NCBI GenBank assembly: GCA_963402885.1
Contig: OY727100.1
Span: 13,237,395-13,301,394 of the forward strand
Direction: 5' to 3'
From: Antedon bifida
Taxonomy: Eukaryota > Echinodermata > Crinoidea > Comatulida > Antedonidae
DNA: 64,000 nucleotides
Position 1 is the stretch's first letter. Every line of letters starts with the position of its first letter. The translations under genes were made by a program, and so were the position numbers. The notes under the pieces were generated by a model, which was given only the letters and a program-made list of their open reading frames with translations, ran no database searches and was not told the origin of the DNA. Shown here piece by piece: positions 34,311 to 46,899 of the stretch.

Positions 34311-37300
34311 TTAGTCAACAAAGAAATTCATAGTTCTTTCAAGATCTAACCCTTCAGTAACATTATCAACCTCATCGATTGTTTTTGTTGTTGGGTCATC
34401 AAACGACTCAATGACATCACTCAGGTCAAAGGAGCCGCCTACTCCATCTTGGATGAGGCTTGTACCAGGTATCATCTTATCTTGGTGGTTGCGAAGAAGA
34501 TGAGTTTTCAAATTTCCTACAAATATAAAGCATGCATACATTACTATATACTGTATTCTTTTAAAAATATTTCATATGCATCAAATAGTGAGAAACCATG
34601 ATGGATAAACTATAATTTCATTTCATAATAAGTGGAATCGAAATAGTTCCAAGCCCGACACAGGGATTGGAAGGCAAGCTACAGTTCCACTACAAGACAA
34701 GCTCAAGGATAAAACAGTTTTTCAATCAATTCCGAAAACAAAAACATGAAGCTGTTTGTGAGCAAAAAAATACTTGTTGAAACTGTAGGCCGATTGCAAT
34801 GTGATGCTCAATAACTAGTTCAACTTACCTCGTTGTGAAAACATGTGATCGCAGTAAGGACACTTAAAAGGTCGTTCACCTGTGTGGGTGTTCATGTGTA
34901 TCAGTAGACCATTTTTCTGGTTAAAGGCTTTATCACACTGTGGGCACTTGAATGGACGTTCACCTATTAAATTGAAGAAATAAATGAGAAGATTAAAGAT
35001 CAACTGTGTCAAAAAAACATGTAACATGAGACACACCTTACCGGTGACAGCGTTTTGTTTAATGCTTTTGTCTCTCCTCGGCTTTGTGTCTTGTATTTCA
35101 TATATATATATATTTCTATGTTTTTGTAATTATTATTTTATGTTTATTGCCGAAATGAATAAAATAAAAAATAAAATAAAGTATCATCTTGCATGCTGTA
35201 AAATTGTTTCCTCAATTACCGTATATTCTTACCTGTGTGTATACGCCTGTGTCTTTCCAGCTGACTAGGCTTAGCAAATGCTTTAGCACACTCTGAGCAC
35301 ACATGTGGGGTGGGCTTATTCTTATTGGGTGATGGGCCCGGTTGGTGAGTGGCCATGTGCTCCTTCAGATGGCCTGGTCGTTTGAATGCCTTGGAACACG
35401 TACTGCACACATGAGGACGTATTTCTTCATGCGCTTCACGTTGGTGTCGTCTTAATTGGTTCATTTGTGTAAACACCTAGTTGTCAACAGAAACAAATAT
35501 AATACATTTTTACAATTTTGTACTAGTTTGTATATACATCCACATACTGTAGATAATTTTTAAAATGAATGAAGTGTTGGACTTATTACCAGGTGGGTTA
35601 GTAGTAGTTAAATGTGATAAACTTACAGATTTACATTCAGGTTCAGTGCAATGGTAGATTGAACCAATTGATGCTGCAGCTGAGAGAGCACTGCTTGTTG
35701 ATGCATTTCCATGATCTTTGTCTACTCCTTGACTATCATCTGCAAGATTCTCCCCAAGTAAATCGCCACTAGGTTCTGTTGGTTCAACCATTCCTTCATC
35801 TAATCCAGGTACATCCATAGATGTATCTGAAAAAGTTGCATGTTGAGTAGAACTTGCATTACCGTCATTTGGGGTTGTCTGTGGTAACAGCTCCTGTTGG
35901 AAAAGAATGGCCTGTGGTAGTGTAAGGGTTTCTCCACTTTCTAGAGAAAGTTGTATACTATTGGTGGTTTCGTTCTGTGATGACGAAATAGAACCTGCAA
36001 GAGGCATCGCCGATGACTCTGTAGATTGTGCCAGTTGAATGTTTTCATAAGATGTTTGAGGTAGCAAAGACTGAGCATCATGCGGAAGGGTCTCTTGTGC
36101 TTGAAGAAATATCTGAGAATGTTCTTGTACTATGTGTCCTGACATTTGTGGGTTTGTTACCGATTGTGAACCACTCTGCACTTTACCAATGCTACTATCA
36201 TCAGATATATTTGGTGCACTTGATTCTGTAACCTGTGTTTGTGAAAGCATAGATGGTACAGCAGTGAAACCAGAATCGGTCTGTACAACACGAATAGTAT
36301 CCCCAGGGTTGGCTACGTTATCAACTACTTGCAATCTGCCTGCATCTGCCGACTGCTGTATTTGAAGTTGCTGAAGAGAGTTTCCATCAAGTTGGACTAA
36401 GAAATTAGGTTGTATCTCCATGTTCTGGATCACTGTCCCATGAGATAAAGCATTCTCTGAACTTGTCTGGATTGTTCCCAATTCAGTTTGAAGAGCGACA
36501 GGATTTAAAACAGCTTGTTGAAGTTGTTGCAGAATGTTTGGATCAATCTGAACGGTAATGTTAGAATCCAGGCCAGAAATCTGCAGTCCTTGTCCAATAT
36601 TGGTAGTGTTCAACTGTAGCTGCATGCCTTCCAATCCTTGAGTTAACACTGTCGCAATTGAACCATCACTAAATTGTGCATATTCACCTCCTGACAATGT
36701 AATAGGGAGAATACCTTGCGGAAATGCTGGTTGTAGATTTGTTTGATCAATGTTACCAGATGTTGTTTGCACTTGACAAACTGTTGGGTTTGCTTCAGAT
36801 GGCATGGTAGTGGATAGTGATGGGATATTCTCTTCATTTTCTTCAATCTCAGTGGCTGGTTTAGCCTGTGGCTGCTTACGTTGCTTCTTTGGTGGAGCAT
36901 CAGGTTTCATGTGTTGATGTATGTGCATCTTTCTAGATCCTGATGTACGGAAACACTCACCACAATATGGGCATTTAAATGGTTTTGCTCCTGTATGTAA
37001 TCGCATGTGAACTTTCAAGCTCCCCTTTGTAGCAAATTGTGATTTGCACATGTGGCAAGTGAACTGCTTGGAGCCATTATGAACACGCATATGACAGTCT
37101 AGAGTTGACTTAACAGCAAAAGCTTTGTCGCATTTATCACATTTGAATGGCTTTTCACCTGTATGAATTCTCTGGTGACGCACCAGATCACTTGGTTTCT
37201 TGAAGCTCTTTGGACATTTAGTACATTGGTTTTTGTGTCTAGGTGCTCTTTTGAGTTCTTCTATTTTATCTTTAATTTCACTGATACGACCCTTTTCAGC

Positions 37301-40300
37301 AGCTGACTGAATAAGGATTTTTTCAGACACAGACAGACCCTTGCTTGGCGATGAATTAACTAGATGCATAGCTTGTTCATTCGTTAGCTGCAATACATCT
37401 TTTACTTTCTTTGCAACCTTTGTCTGTTCTTTTAAATGTGTTTGTTCATGTCGTTTAAGAAGAAGTCTAGTACGAAATGTCTGGTTGCATTGATTACATT
37501 TGTATGGTCTCTCAGAGCTATGAACTACCATATGTCTGTGTAAAGAGCCGTTGGTTGAGAATGCTGCTTGACAGATATTGCATCGAAAGTTCTTCACACC
37601 AGAATGAGTGCGTAAATGGGATTTAAGTACACCAGAAGTGACAAAAGCTCTTCCACACTGTCTGCAAGGAAATGGCTTCTCACCTGTATGCGAACGAACA
37701 TGCTGTTTTAGGTGGCTGGACTTTTTAAATCCTTTTGAACAGTATGAGCATAAGTAAGTCCTTTTATCATTATCAGCCTCAGTTTGAATTTGGAGTTGGG
37801 GTTGCAGCATATTATTTAACATAATGGCTTGTATTGCGGAGTTATTATTTGACTGTTGCTGTAAAATTGATGACCGCTGCCCAGTAATGGCTTCTAATTG
37901 CTGTTGAATCTGTTGGGTTTGTAGACTAATCTGCTGTTCCTGAGAAAGAGCTTGTTGATTAGCAGCCATCACTTGTTGGTTGGCAATGGCATTCAATGTC
38001 TGTTGCGTAAGTGATACTTGCGTTAGATTCCGAGCACCCAATGCTGCTTGAGTTAAGGTTTCTTGAGACAATCCTTCCTGAAGCATATTGGCTGATTCTG
38101 TCAATGTTTCTGGCACAACTGTGTTTTGTCCACCTGTTTGATCAGATAAACTGGTAGGAGGTCCCAGAGTCTGTGCCTGACCAAGTTGCTCCAAAATGGC
38201 TGTAGTCTGTTCTTCCAATTCAGCAAGGCTAGCATCTTGTTGCTGTTGACTGACTTGATCTTGCCCTTGCTGTTCCTGCTGGAGTTGCTGCATTGCAAGC
38301 TCTCTCTTGTGTGTCTTCATGTGCTTCTTACAATTGACCGAGGTTTTGAATGTTTTCTGACAGTAAGGGCACATGAATGGTCGCAGTTCACTGTGTGTGG
38401 ACATATGCCTTTTCAAGCTTCCACTAGTAGTGAACAGACCTTGGCACATATTGCACTGGTGATTCTTAACTCCTGTATGAGTCCTCATATGGGCTTTTAG
38501 TACACCAGTAGACACAAAACATTTACTGCATTCTCCACATTTAAATGGCTTTTCACCAGTGTGGGACCGCGTATGCTGTTTAAGATGACTAGATTTCTTG
38601 AAGGCTCGTTCGCAGTGCCCACACTTATATGGTCGATCAACACCACCAATCTGTTGAAGATCAGTTGTTAAAAATTGGTTGATTGAACTACGTGGTGGTT
38701 GTTGTATTAGACCATTATCAGTGATCAAGATTGGTTCTTGAAGTGTAACATCTGGAAGATCCACAGAAGGTTTAGGCCTTTGAATTCTTCTTGGACGTCG
38801 TATAGTTGTATTGTTGTAATGCGAAGAAATGTGAGTTTTTCTGTGACCTGAAGTTCTAAACTTTTTATCACAATATGGACAACCAAAAGGCTTAGCTCCA
38901 GTATGAAGACGTAAATGAACTTTCATGCTGCCATGTGTTGTGAAGCATTTATTGCAAACATGACATTTGTATTCCTTTACGCCTGTGTGAGTGCGCATAT
39001 GAGCGGTTAAAGTGCTCTTTACTGTAAATGCTCTTTCACACACAGTACATTTGTAAGGCTTTTCTCGTGTGTGTATTCGTATATGTCTTTGAAGATCACT
39101 TGGTTTCTTGAAGGACTTCTGACAATAATTACAATAATGATATCTAGGAACTACACATCTTTTAACTTGCTGTTTCTTCAGAAGAATTGCAACAGACTGA
39201 GCTACTTGCTGGACACCTTGAATGACATCTTGACTTCCTTGGAATGGCACAATAGAGGTTCCTTCCTCTCCCTCTTGACTCTGCTGACTCTGGATTTCAG
39301 CTTCTGCAGCTTCAATAAGACCACTGGTTTCTAAAGCCTTTTGTAAGATATCCGAGCTAATATTACTACTAATTGCTATCTGGTGAATCTGCTGCGTTGC
39401 ATCAGAGGCCCCAGTTACTTGCTCAGAGAGATTCATTAACTGCTGAACAACATCATCAACTGCTTCATCAGTTAACCCAAGTTGATTTTGCACTAACATA
39501 ACTGGTTCACTATCTTGAACTTCAATACTTGTGTCCATTACCATGCCCTCAGCACCATGCATTCTACTCATATGTGCATTTAAACTCCCTAGCTTCCTGA
39601 ACACACATGTGCACTGGACACAATGGTAAGTGTTGTTCATTCCTCGGTTAATTTCATGGACTCTGGCAATATGAGCTCGGAGATTTCCTTTCTGTGAAAA
39701 GGTCTGAGGGCAAAGGTCGCAACAATGAGGTCGTTCTCCTGTATGTTTTGTCATATGAATGAGTAGTGCACCTTTTTGATTGAATGCCTTGTCACATTGG
39801 TCACAAGAGTAAGGACGTTCACCTAATTTGGATCAAGAGACACAAATGAAAAATTGGTTAATAAACACCAATACAATGATCGCAAGCATTCGTCATACTG
39901 TATCAGGATCGAGGAGAAGCATTGCTGTAACCTCTGTTATTGGAGCAAGGGTCATGCATCAGTGATTTCAGACAGAACAGTATGTATGTACACTATATTA
40001 TTTAACCAACCTGTGTGTATCCTTCGATGTCGCAATAGTTGACTTGGTTTCTGAAAACATTTGCCGCAGTGATCACATTCATGTTGAAATGCAGAGCGAT
40101 CGATGTGCTTACGATATGACTTTGCATTCAAAAGTGTAGACCTAGACAAAAAAATTAGCTTTGAGTTAGGGATCACAAATTGGTCTGATGTTTGCCCTAC
40201 TCTGACATAATCATACTTTATGCTAAATAAACACCATTAACATATTTACATGTAATTTTCAGGTGGGACTCGAATCCAAGACCTCCAGATACCTAGTCTG

Positions 40301-42573
40301 TCATTCAGATAGATTTGAACCCAAGGAAGAATTACAGTAACATGAGCAACATAGCAACATGAAAATTGAAGTTAATTAAACCAACAGCAAAGAAGCCTGC
40401 ACAGTAGACTATGGTTCAAACAATGTTTTTGAAAAGGCATAAGGGAGAGAGAAGGTGGGTTGCTGTATGAGATGCTTTAAGTTGAAATAAACTAAATGTA
40501 CATTATATTGTTTGAAGATTTGCATGGCGAAATCAAATGTTGATATACACCACGTATATAAGTTCTGAAAAGAACTGTTGAATTCAACAGTTTTTTTCAG
40601 AACAAATATATGTGGTAAATGTACATTATTGTAAGATATGCAAAAGTCATACTAACTTAGCTTTGTAATGACATTTTATCATATGATCTTTCAGGTCAGT
40701 TGACAAAACAAAGACTTCTCCACAAATCTTACAATCTGCTGATGTTCCATCTTCAATGTTCTCTACATGGCTTTTAATGTGTTTATCCAGTTCGAACTAG
40801 TGTAGAAAAAAAAAATATAAAATGAGGAGTGTTAGTGGAGTAACTTGGTGGTATGTACATACTTCATCCCAAGGACCACTTTGTCCAGGATTCAAAACCT
40901 AGTGCCTTGTTTTACTATACTCCCTAAGCCTCAAATGAGGCATCCTGTATGTCAGTAGTATTAGTAAGTTGCTTACTGTTGTGTATTTGAAAAGAAAGAA
41001 GACTGTTTTGGAATTACTTAATACTGTAGGCCTACATTGAGACTGTTTTAAATTTTAGCAATCCACCTGGATATAAACTTACCTGGAATGCAAATTCTTC
41101 TCCACAATCCTGACAATCGATACACTCATCCTCTTCATGAATCAGAAGGTGAGCTTTCAGACTCGCAACTCTTGAGAATTTCTTCTGGCAATCTGGACAT
41201 TGCGGAGTATCCAGATCATGTAAAGCTTTATGTAACATCAAGTTGTACTCTTTGTTAAACGATTCCGAACATGATTCACACTTGTACGGTTTCTCATAAT
41301 CATGCTTTCTTTCATGTCGTTTAACCTGTGCAAATTTCTTAAATTGCTCACCACACTTCTCACATTTGTAAGGACCTGTGCCTGGAGAAGTAGGAGCATT
41401 GTTTTCAATACCGATTCCTATACAAAATAAAAACAAATATGAGTCATGACATTAAATTCCAATAAAATCAAATTTCAGTTCTCAAACTAGCTAGAATTAA
41501 TTTTTGTATTCTTGGTCGTTTGACACTCATCGTATAGGGTTGTGAAAAAGGCTTTGTGGTGTGCGGGTTTGATCATTGATTTGTCCATTTATTCTGTTAT
41601 TCTGGAGATTTCTCGGTTTTCATAATTTTAGGCCAATGATAATTTTGCGATTTCATATTAGAGTTATCTCGGACATTCTGTAGGCTATTATAATTAGGCT
41701 ACTTGCATTGCGCTTTGCCTTTGCGTTCATGGAGTATACTCCATGTTGCGTTGTTTCCAGGGAAACAAGCAAGCTTTAACTGTACGGCTCTCAAAAGCAT
41801 AGCACAAAGTCACAAGAATAGAATACAATTTTAAAAGAAACACTCCTTTGAAGAAGAGAAAGCCCTTCTTTCATTTATTTAGGCCAGGTAGGTAGGGGCC
41901 TAGGCTAGCCTACTTTATATTGTTGTACCATTTGTAATTAAATTAATGTTTTGGCGTAATAAATCAGATTGTTTGTGTAGGCCTAGATCTAAAATTTGTT
42001 TAGGAAATTGGGTTTGATTAACTCTTTTTGATCTACACATTATGCTATTAGATTAATGTCATGACTGTCGGCAAGAGGCCTAGGTTTAAAAAAGGTAGGA
42101 AGGTACATAACCTCCCCGGCGGGGAAAGGCCCTCCTCCCTTCATTGAACCTTTGCATTGATTGGCCTAGACATAGAAACGCAATAGCCTAGGCTGACAAA
42201 GGCTTTTGGGCGGTCTTCGTTTGCAATAAACTATGATTGAAAATAAGAGATTTTTCGTTTAATTTGTAACCATAATTGACGATAAATACAAGTAAATATT
42301 TAGGGATAATACAATTACAAGAAAGTTCCTCAAATTTCGCCGCCAACGATTTGAGTAAAGTGAAAATTGATGTATTATTCCGCTCAAGGAGTAGCTGATT
42401 TACTCACAAAACAGAGTTGACGATACGGAACTACATGGTGGAAGCAAAACAGCGAAAAGCGGACTGATTAATTGCAGATAATAAGTAATAAATTACCCAC
42501 CAAACACTTAACAATTCCTACCTGATAAACCGTCAATACGAATCTTCAATTTAGGCGGTCTTCCTCGCGGCAT
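34311..42573 (-). CDS. ZNF236: ZNF236 orthologue, 30 C2H2 zinc fingers, 1812 aa
   Basis: Exons (minus): 42573-42522, 41417-41083, 40796-40657, 40141-40011, 39822-35627, 35476-35233, 34963-34829, 34516-34311; all GT/AG, 1813 codons with stop. A nuclear DNA-binding regulator. N-terminus [10 protein letters not shown] is AT-hook-like. Thirty C2H2 fingers by my count: nine near the N-terminus, four groups of four separated by Gln/Thr/Ser-rich linkers in the 4.2-kb exon, and five at the C-terminus. TGEKPF-type linkers are present. Fingers 4, 26 and 30 are split by introns (for example [11 protein letters not shown] joins [10 protein letters not shown]), which supports those junctions. Finger number and length match vertebrate ZNF236 (30 fingers, about 1845 aa), the basis of the name. 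Targets in this organism are unknown. Another multi-finger paralogue is possible but less likely. Confidence 0.87.
40548..40617. repeat. Head-to-head inverted repeat in ZNF236 intron 3
   Basis: Arms of about 34 bp (CACCACGTATATAAGTTCTG with AGAACTGTTGAA, mirrored by TTCAACAG with CAGAACAAATATATGTGGT) meet at a GAATTC centre. One arm is related to 44232-44275, where TTCTGAAAAGAACTGTTGAG continues into CTCGACGTTTCGATC. Probably two abutting termini of a dispersed element. Confidence 0.65.
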
Positions 42574-42634
42574 TTTAGTAGATTTTGGGCGTTTATTTTC
42601 AAAAGAACATGGCTGTTACTCTTGGGCTTGTTGA

Positions 42635-42670
42635 TGACGTCATGGAAATTAGTATCTGATAACCCGGATG
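42635..42670. promoter_or_regulatory. CRE and ETS-like sites upstream of ZNF236
   Basis: A perfect TGACGTCA (CREB/ATF consensus) at 42635-42642, about 60 bp upstream of the ATG at 42573, followed by ACCCGGATGT (ETS-like core, 42662-42671). The spacing suits a TATA-less housekeeping promoter. Binding is inferred from consensus only. Confidence 0.5.
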
Positions 42671-42671
42671 T

Positions 42672-43964
42672 AGGCTAGACCACCATTGTGTTTCTTTGAA
42701 CTGTTGTACAAGTATTATAGGCTGTTGTTTGAATGTGCGTTTTTGCTCATAATATTTGATTCACATGATAATAAGCTTATTAACTATAATAATCATGACG
42801 TTCGGATAATGTAGGCCTATTTTTGCTTGGTTAATATTTTCCGGTGTAAGCGCTATCCTTGCGTGAATAAAATTAGTTCTTAAAATTAGATCGTAAAAAA
42901 ATTCAATACCCTGAAAAAAAATTAATTTAGGCCTAAAGCATTGTAAAATTGGGTGCCAGTCAATGGGTTTTGTTGAATTTAACCGTTTATTTTGTAATTT
43001 TATAAGTGAAAACAACATAATTTTTTAGGTGTTTTTTTCTACGGAAGTGATTAACTTTGTTAAAAACACAGTGGCCTATTAGTATTAGAGAAGTCGGATT
43101 TTATTATCTTCATTTTTCATGTTGTTTCACGTGTAGCCACCATATAACAAATAGACGTTTTAGAGATATAGAATAGCACGCTCGAATGAAGTAGGCTACG
43201 TGTCAGGCCCTACGTGGCTGAACTTTTCTTCAATTAAAACATTAGGGCCTAGTATTACGTCCGTGAGATAAACAACAATGTAGATAATGGACGATTGAAG
43301 ACAGAATCCCCAATCATCTTCGACAAGTAATATAAAAATAAAGTGAACAGTTCAACACTAAATTAATAAAACAAATAAATATACCAGTAGATAATAATAC
43401 TTATGGTAATAAAACTAATATTGATAACAGATAAATGTTCAACTGAGCATAACGAATCAAAAATAAGTTTTAAAAATCCGAAAAGAAAAACATACATCGA
43501 TTTTGTAGTGACAAGTTTATCTTTAGGAATGAGTTGCGGGTGACAGCACTTGGAATTTAAGTAACTGTTTTGTACATTTTCCAGTGTTTTTGTTTCATAT
43601 TGGCGAAAATGTTGTGCTTTTAGAGAAAACTTTTTCCATGGTTAAAACAAAAATGAACGCCGGAAAATAGGCTATATAAAGCCATCCGACGCTCTTGCAA
43701 CGACTTCAATTGCAGTTATCTATCAATTTGATTTAATCCAGATTTAAACATTAACTTAGTTATAAAATTATAAATATGGCAATATAAAACCATGTTGTGC
43801 TCTTTTGTCTATGATAAAACATATCAAACGCCGGTGTTTATGCAAAGAATATATCAAAGATACTGTATTATTATAGAAAAGATCCACGATTATAGTTCTT
43901 GTTTATCTGATATTTAAAAAAGTGTGTTTGTCGCCCTCTCTGTTGCAATATTTTGCTCTTTTAT
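42672..43964. other. Intergenic, no gene recognised
   Basis: AT-rich sequence upstream of ZNF236. The ORFs here have no family resemblance and no splice context. At about 43907-43955 is TATCTGATATTT with GTGTTTGTCGCCCTCT, repeated directly just right of the element that follows (46896-46945). Confidence 0.6.
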
Positions 43965-44739
43965 GAGGTATATTCAGAGCGTCATTCTGACGATGGAGCA
44001 TTCTCTACTTTTCTACGGAGCGCCATTTATGCCTTTATGTACTTCAGAAATAGAAATAGTACTACGGTAACTGGTCCAGTCACTGAATTTTAATATATTT
44101 TGTATGTTCATACACTGTGTGCTCAACTGAACCAAATTTTTCCACCAGGGGAGCACAGTGGTATATAGAAATAAAGTCACTAAATTTTAATAAATTTAAG
44201 AAAAAAAATCCTTTGTTGATATAAAGTTTGCGGTACACCATGTATATTAGTTCTGAAAAGAACTGTTGAGTTTCTCGACGTTTCGATCAATATGCTTTGA
44301 TCGTCCTCAGTCCTCCTAATATCCTTTGTGTTTCCTTTAGCAGAGTAAAAAAGTAAAAATTTTGATGTTGTTAATCTTTACATTAGAAGATTGTTCAAAT
44401 CATGTAAATAAAACATTTTCCGGCCGGGAACCTATCAGCTCCCCTCTTTTAGTTTGCAAAAGTAATCCCGAAAAGAACTTCATGTGGAAAAGAAGCCCAC
44501 CCAAGAGTACTAAAAAATGAAGGAGCACATGGGCTTCTTTTCGAGGTTTTATGGTAGTCTATTTAATGGAAAATAATGCCATGCAACTTTGTTTCTGATT
44601 TAAAAAAAGGTCCACTTGTTTTAGGCCTGACATTTACAACCCTCAAAATATCTCTCTTTTAAAATAAAGAAAAACAATATTCATTATTTTATTTATTTAT
44701 TTATTTTTTATTTATTTTTTTTTTATTAAAAAAAAAAAA

Positions 44740-44822
44740 ATATCCGTAGAGGTTCGAACTCAATCTACTAGAGCTGAGAGCACCCAAACCTGAGCATTAC
44801 CCGTTAGGCCACAAAGTAGTAC
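44740..44822 (-). mobile_element. Degenerate tRNA-like sequence / SINE head
   Basis: On the minus strand GTGGCCTAACGGGTAATGC (A-box-like) is followed, at B-box distance, by GAGTTCGAACCTC. An A/T-rich run abuts its 3' side. The cloverleaf is incomplete, so a tRNA-derived SINE relic is more likely than a tRNA gene. Confidence 0.45.
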
Positions 44823-44916
44823 ATGACTGAACAGCTGATAATAGTCTATTTATACGTGTATTACGTAATTCATCAGTACGTCATAACTATCATATTAACT
44901 TTGTTAAAACCAAAAT

Positions 44917-44989
44917 GATCAGTTAGCTCAGTCGCCTGAGCGTCGTGTTGACAACACGTATGTCGTGGGTTCGATTCCCACGCTGGTCG
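44917..44989 (+). tRNA. tRNA-Val(GAC)-like cloverleaf, probably a SINE head
   Basis: 73 nt folding as a full cloverleaf by hand: acceptor GATCAGT/GCTGGTC (two G-U pairs), D stem GCTC/GAGC, anticodon loop TTGACAA (anticodon GAC), T arm GTGGG-TTCGATT-CCCAC. One mismatch at 27-43. The A box (TAGCTCAGTCG) and B box (GGTTCGATTCC) are intact. There is no T-run terminator right after it, and the sequence runs on into a SINE-like body, so a free-standing functional tRNA gene is doubtful. Confidence 0.55.
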
Positions 44990-45180
44990 GTGGAATAGAG
45001 TTAAAGGCATGCGGCCACTGTGTTTGGGGTTCACAGAATTATACGTCCCCCTTTCCACCACACATCATGAGGCGACAACATCAATGCATCTGGTGATGTG
45101 CTGGAAACGACCCCAAAAGGCTGTGGCAGGGCCTTAGTGCTGAGGCAGGGAGAGCACATTTAACATCTTTTTTTTTGTTT
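44917..45180 (+). mobile_element. tRNA-derived SINE inside the 43965-46892 element
   Basis: A tRNA-Val-like head (44917-44989) followed by a ~180-bp unrelated body (GGCATGCGGCCACTGTG, ATGAGGCGACAACATCAATG, GGCAGGGCCTTAGTGCTGAG) and a T-rich end with runs of nine or more T near 45170, which would terminate RNA polymerase III. Target duplications were not identified. Confidence 0.5.
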
Positions 45181-46899
45181 AATTTTTTTTTTCAACCCGT
45201 ATTTGATCTCGTAAATTTTAGGTTTGCCGCCCTCAATTTTAAAAGAAATTGAATTTATATTTTCATCGCAGGTGTACGAAACGGTTTGGTATGCCGTGCG
45301 TTGTTATGCAATGGTTATGCAGGTGTAGTGGGAAAGATGGTATTGTTTAGTCATTCGCGGTCAACACGCCACACTGTTAAATTTTGATTTTGTTAATCAA
45401 TGTTGCTACATTGGTAGCGAAAATGTCCGATTCATACAAGATATTCTATTGTAAAATGTTATGAATAAACTTTGATAGTAGTTGCTGTGTATGTCCGCAC
45501 CGTCCCCAGAATAAACATGTTTTAAACAGATAGTTTGTCTTCGATGGTTTTTGTATGGGGATAATGGAGAGTAAAATAAGATCAAATATATTCCAAAGAT
45601 GCCGATTTCTAGACCAATTTCGAAGTAGACTAATTCCGCCGTCGGACTAGGCCTTATACGAAGTCAAGTTTTAAAGTAGAAAACCACACCTAAAACTTTG
45701 AAGTCGCATCTGGATAGTTGAAATTTTAACATTACCATATTATTATCATAGGTGATTATGTATAGTAATAAGTATAAGTGCAATTCTGGGCTCTATTTTC
45801 ATTATTATTAGCTCTGCCACAACCATGGTGGGCTAGTACTGGAGACTTAATATTTAATTTCATATTTCCATGAATAGGTGCACTCTCCGGGGACACTAAA
45901 TAAGTATTTATCTTAGACAAACGCAAGTTATTAAAATCACTGATATGGCTTGAAACTAATTTTTATAGAGTACCGATATTTAACATATATACCTTTTCAG
46001 AAGTAATTTTAAAAATTCAAACATGATGTGGGTCCCGTAATTTCACCTATGTTACACTGTATATAGATATACAGTACACTGTAGAGTATAGAGCATATAT
46101 TCTATGACACATAATAGTCACCAATCAGCACTATAAGCATCATATCATGTCACAGGATTGCATAAATCAATATTTTGCAATAATATTTAACATACGTGCA
46201 TACGTGCAAAATTAAATATCAGTAAAATTATAAAAATGATCACCTAAAATTCGTCAAAGTGACGAATTAAATTTTAGTTCTCGATGTTTTTGTATGTGCT
46301 TCGCTGTGCTCCACCACTGGTGCCAAATTGGATCCACTGAAGCACAGTGTATTAACATACGAAAATATATTGAAACTTAATTGAGTCCACTTATTAACAT
46401 ACGAAAAGATATTAACATTCAGTGACTTACTTCTAGTTTACATCACTGTGCTCTACTGGTACCAAATTGTGTCCACTTGAGCACAGTGTATTAACATACG
46501 AAAAGATATTGAAACTTAAATTACTTTATTTCTATTTTATATCTTATATCACTGTGCTCCACTGGCGCCAAATTGGGTCCACTTGAGCACAGTGTATTAA
46601 CATACGAAAAGATATTGAAACTTAAATGACTTTATTTCTATTTTATATCACTGTGCTCCACTGGCGCCATATTGGGTTCACTTGAGCACAGTGTATTAAC
46701 ATACGAAAAGATTAAAATGTAGTGACTTTATTTCTATTTTATATCACTGTGCTACCCTGGTGCTAAATTGGGTCCACTTGAGCAGTTACCGTAGTACAAT
46801 TTCTATTATTGAAGTTAATAAAGGCATAAATGGCGCTCCGTAGAGAAGTAGAGGATGCTCCAGTCGCCAGAATGACGCTCTGAATATACCTCCTTTTAT

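Larger units (their letters stand above)
43965..46892. mobile_element. 2.9-kb TIR element with palindromic ~100-bp units (relative of 1952-5012)
   Basis: Long terminal inverted repeats (about 110 bp) start GAGGTATATTCAGAGCGTCA and include CTACGGAGCGCCATTTATGC and TACTACGGTAACTG; the right copy ends at 46892. A 7-bp duplication CTTTTAT flanks it (43958-43964; 46893-46899). The interior has CACTGTG-to-CACAGTG palindromic units inverted between the left side (one, near 44110-44160) and the right side (about five, 46300-46780). The middle holds SINE-like and other insertions. No transposase is seen. Confidence 0.75.

Noticed and set aside
44917..44989. Free-standing functional tRNA-Val gene
   Set aside because: No terminator just downstream, a SINE-like body follows directly, and the locus is nested in transposon sequence. 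Kept as a tRNA-like SINE head.
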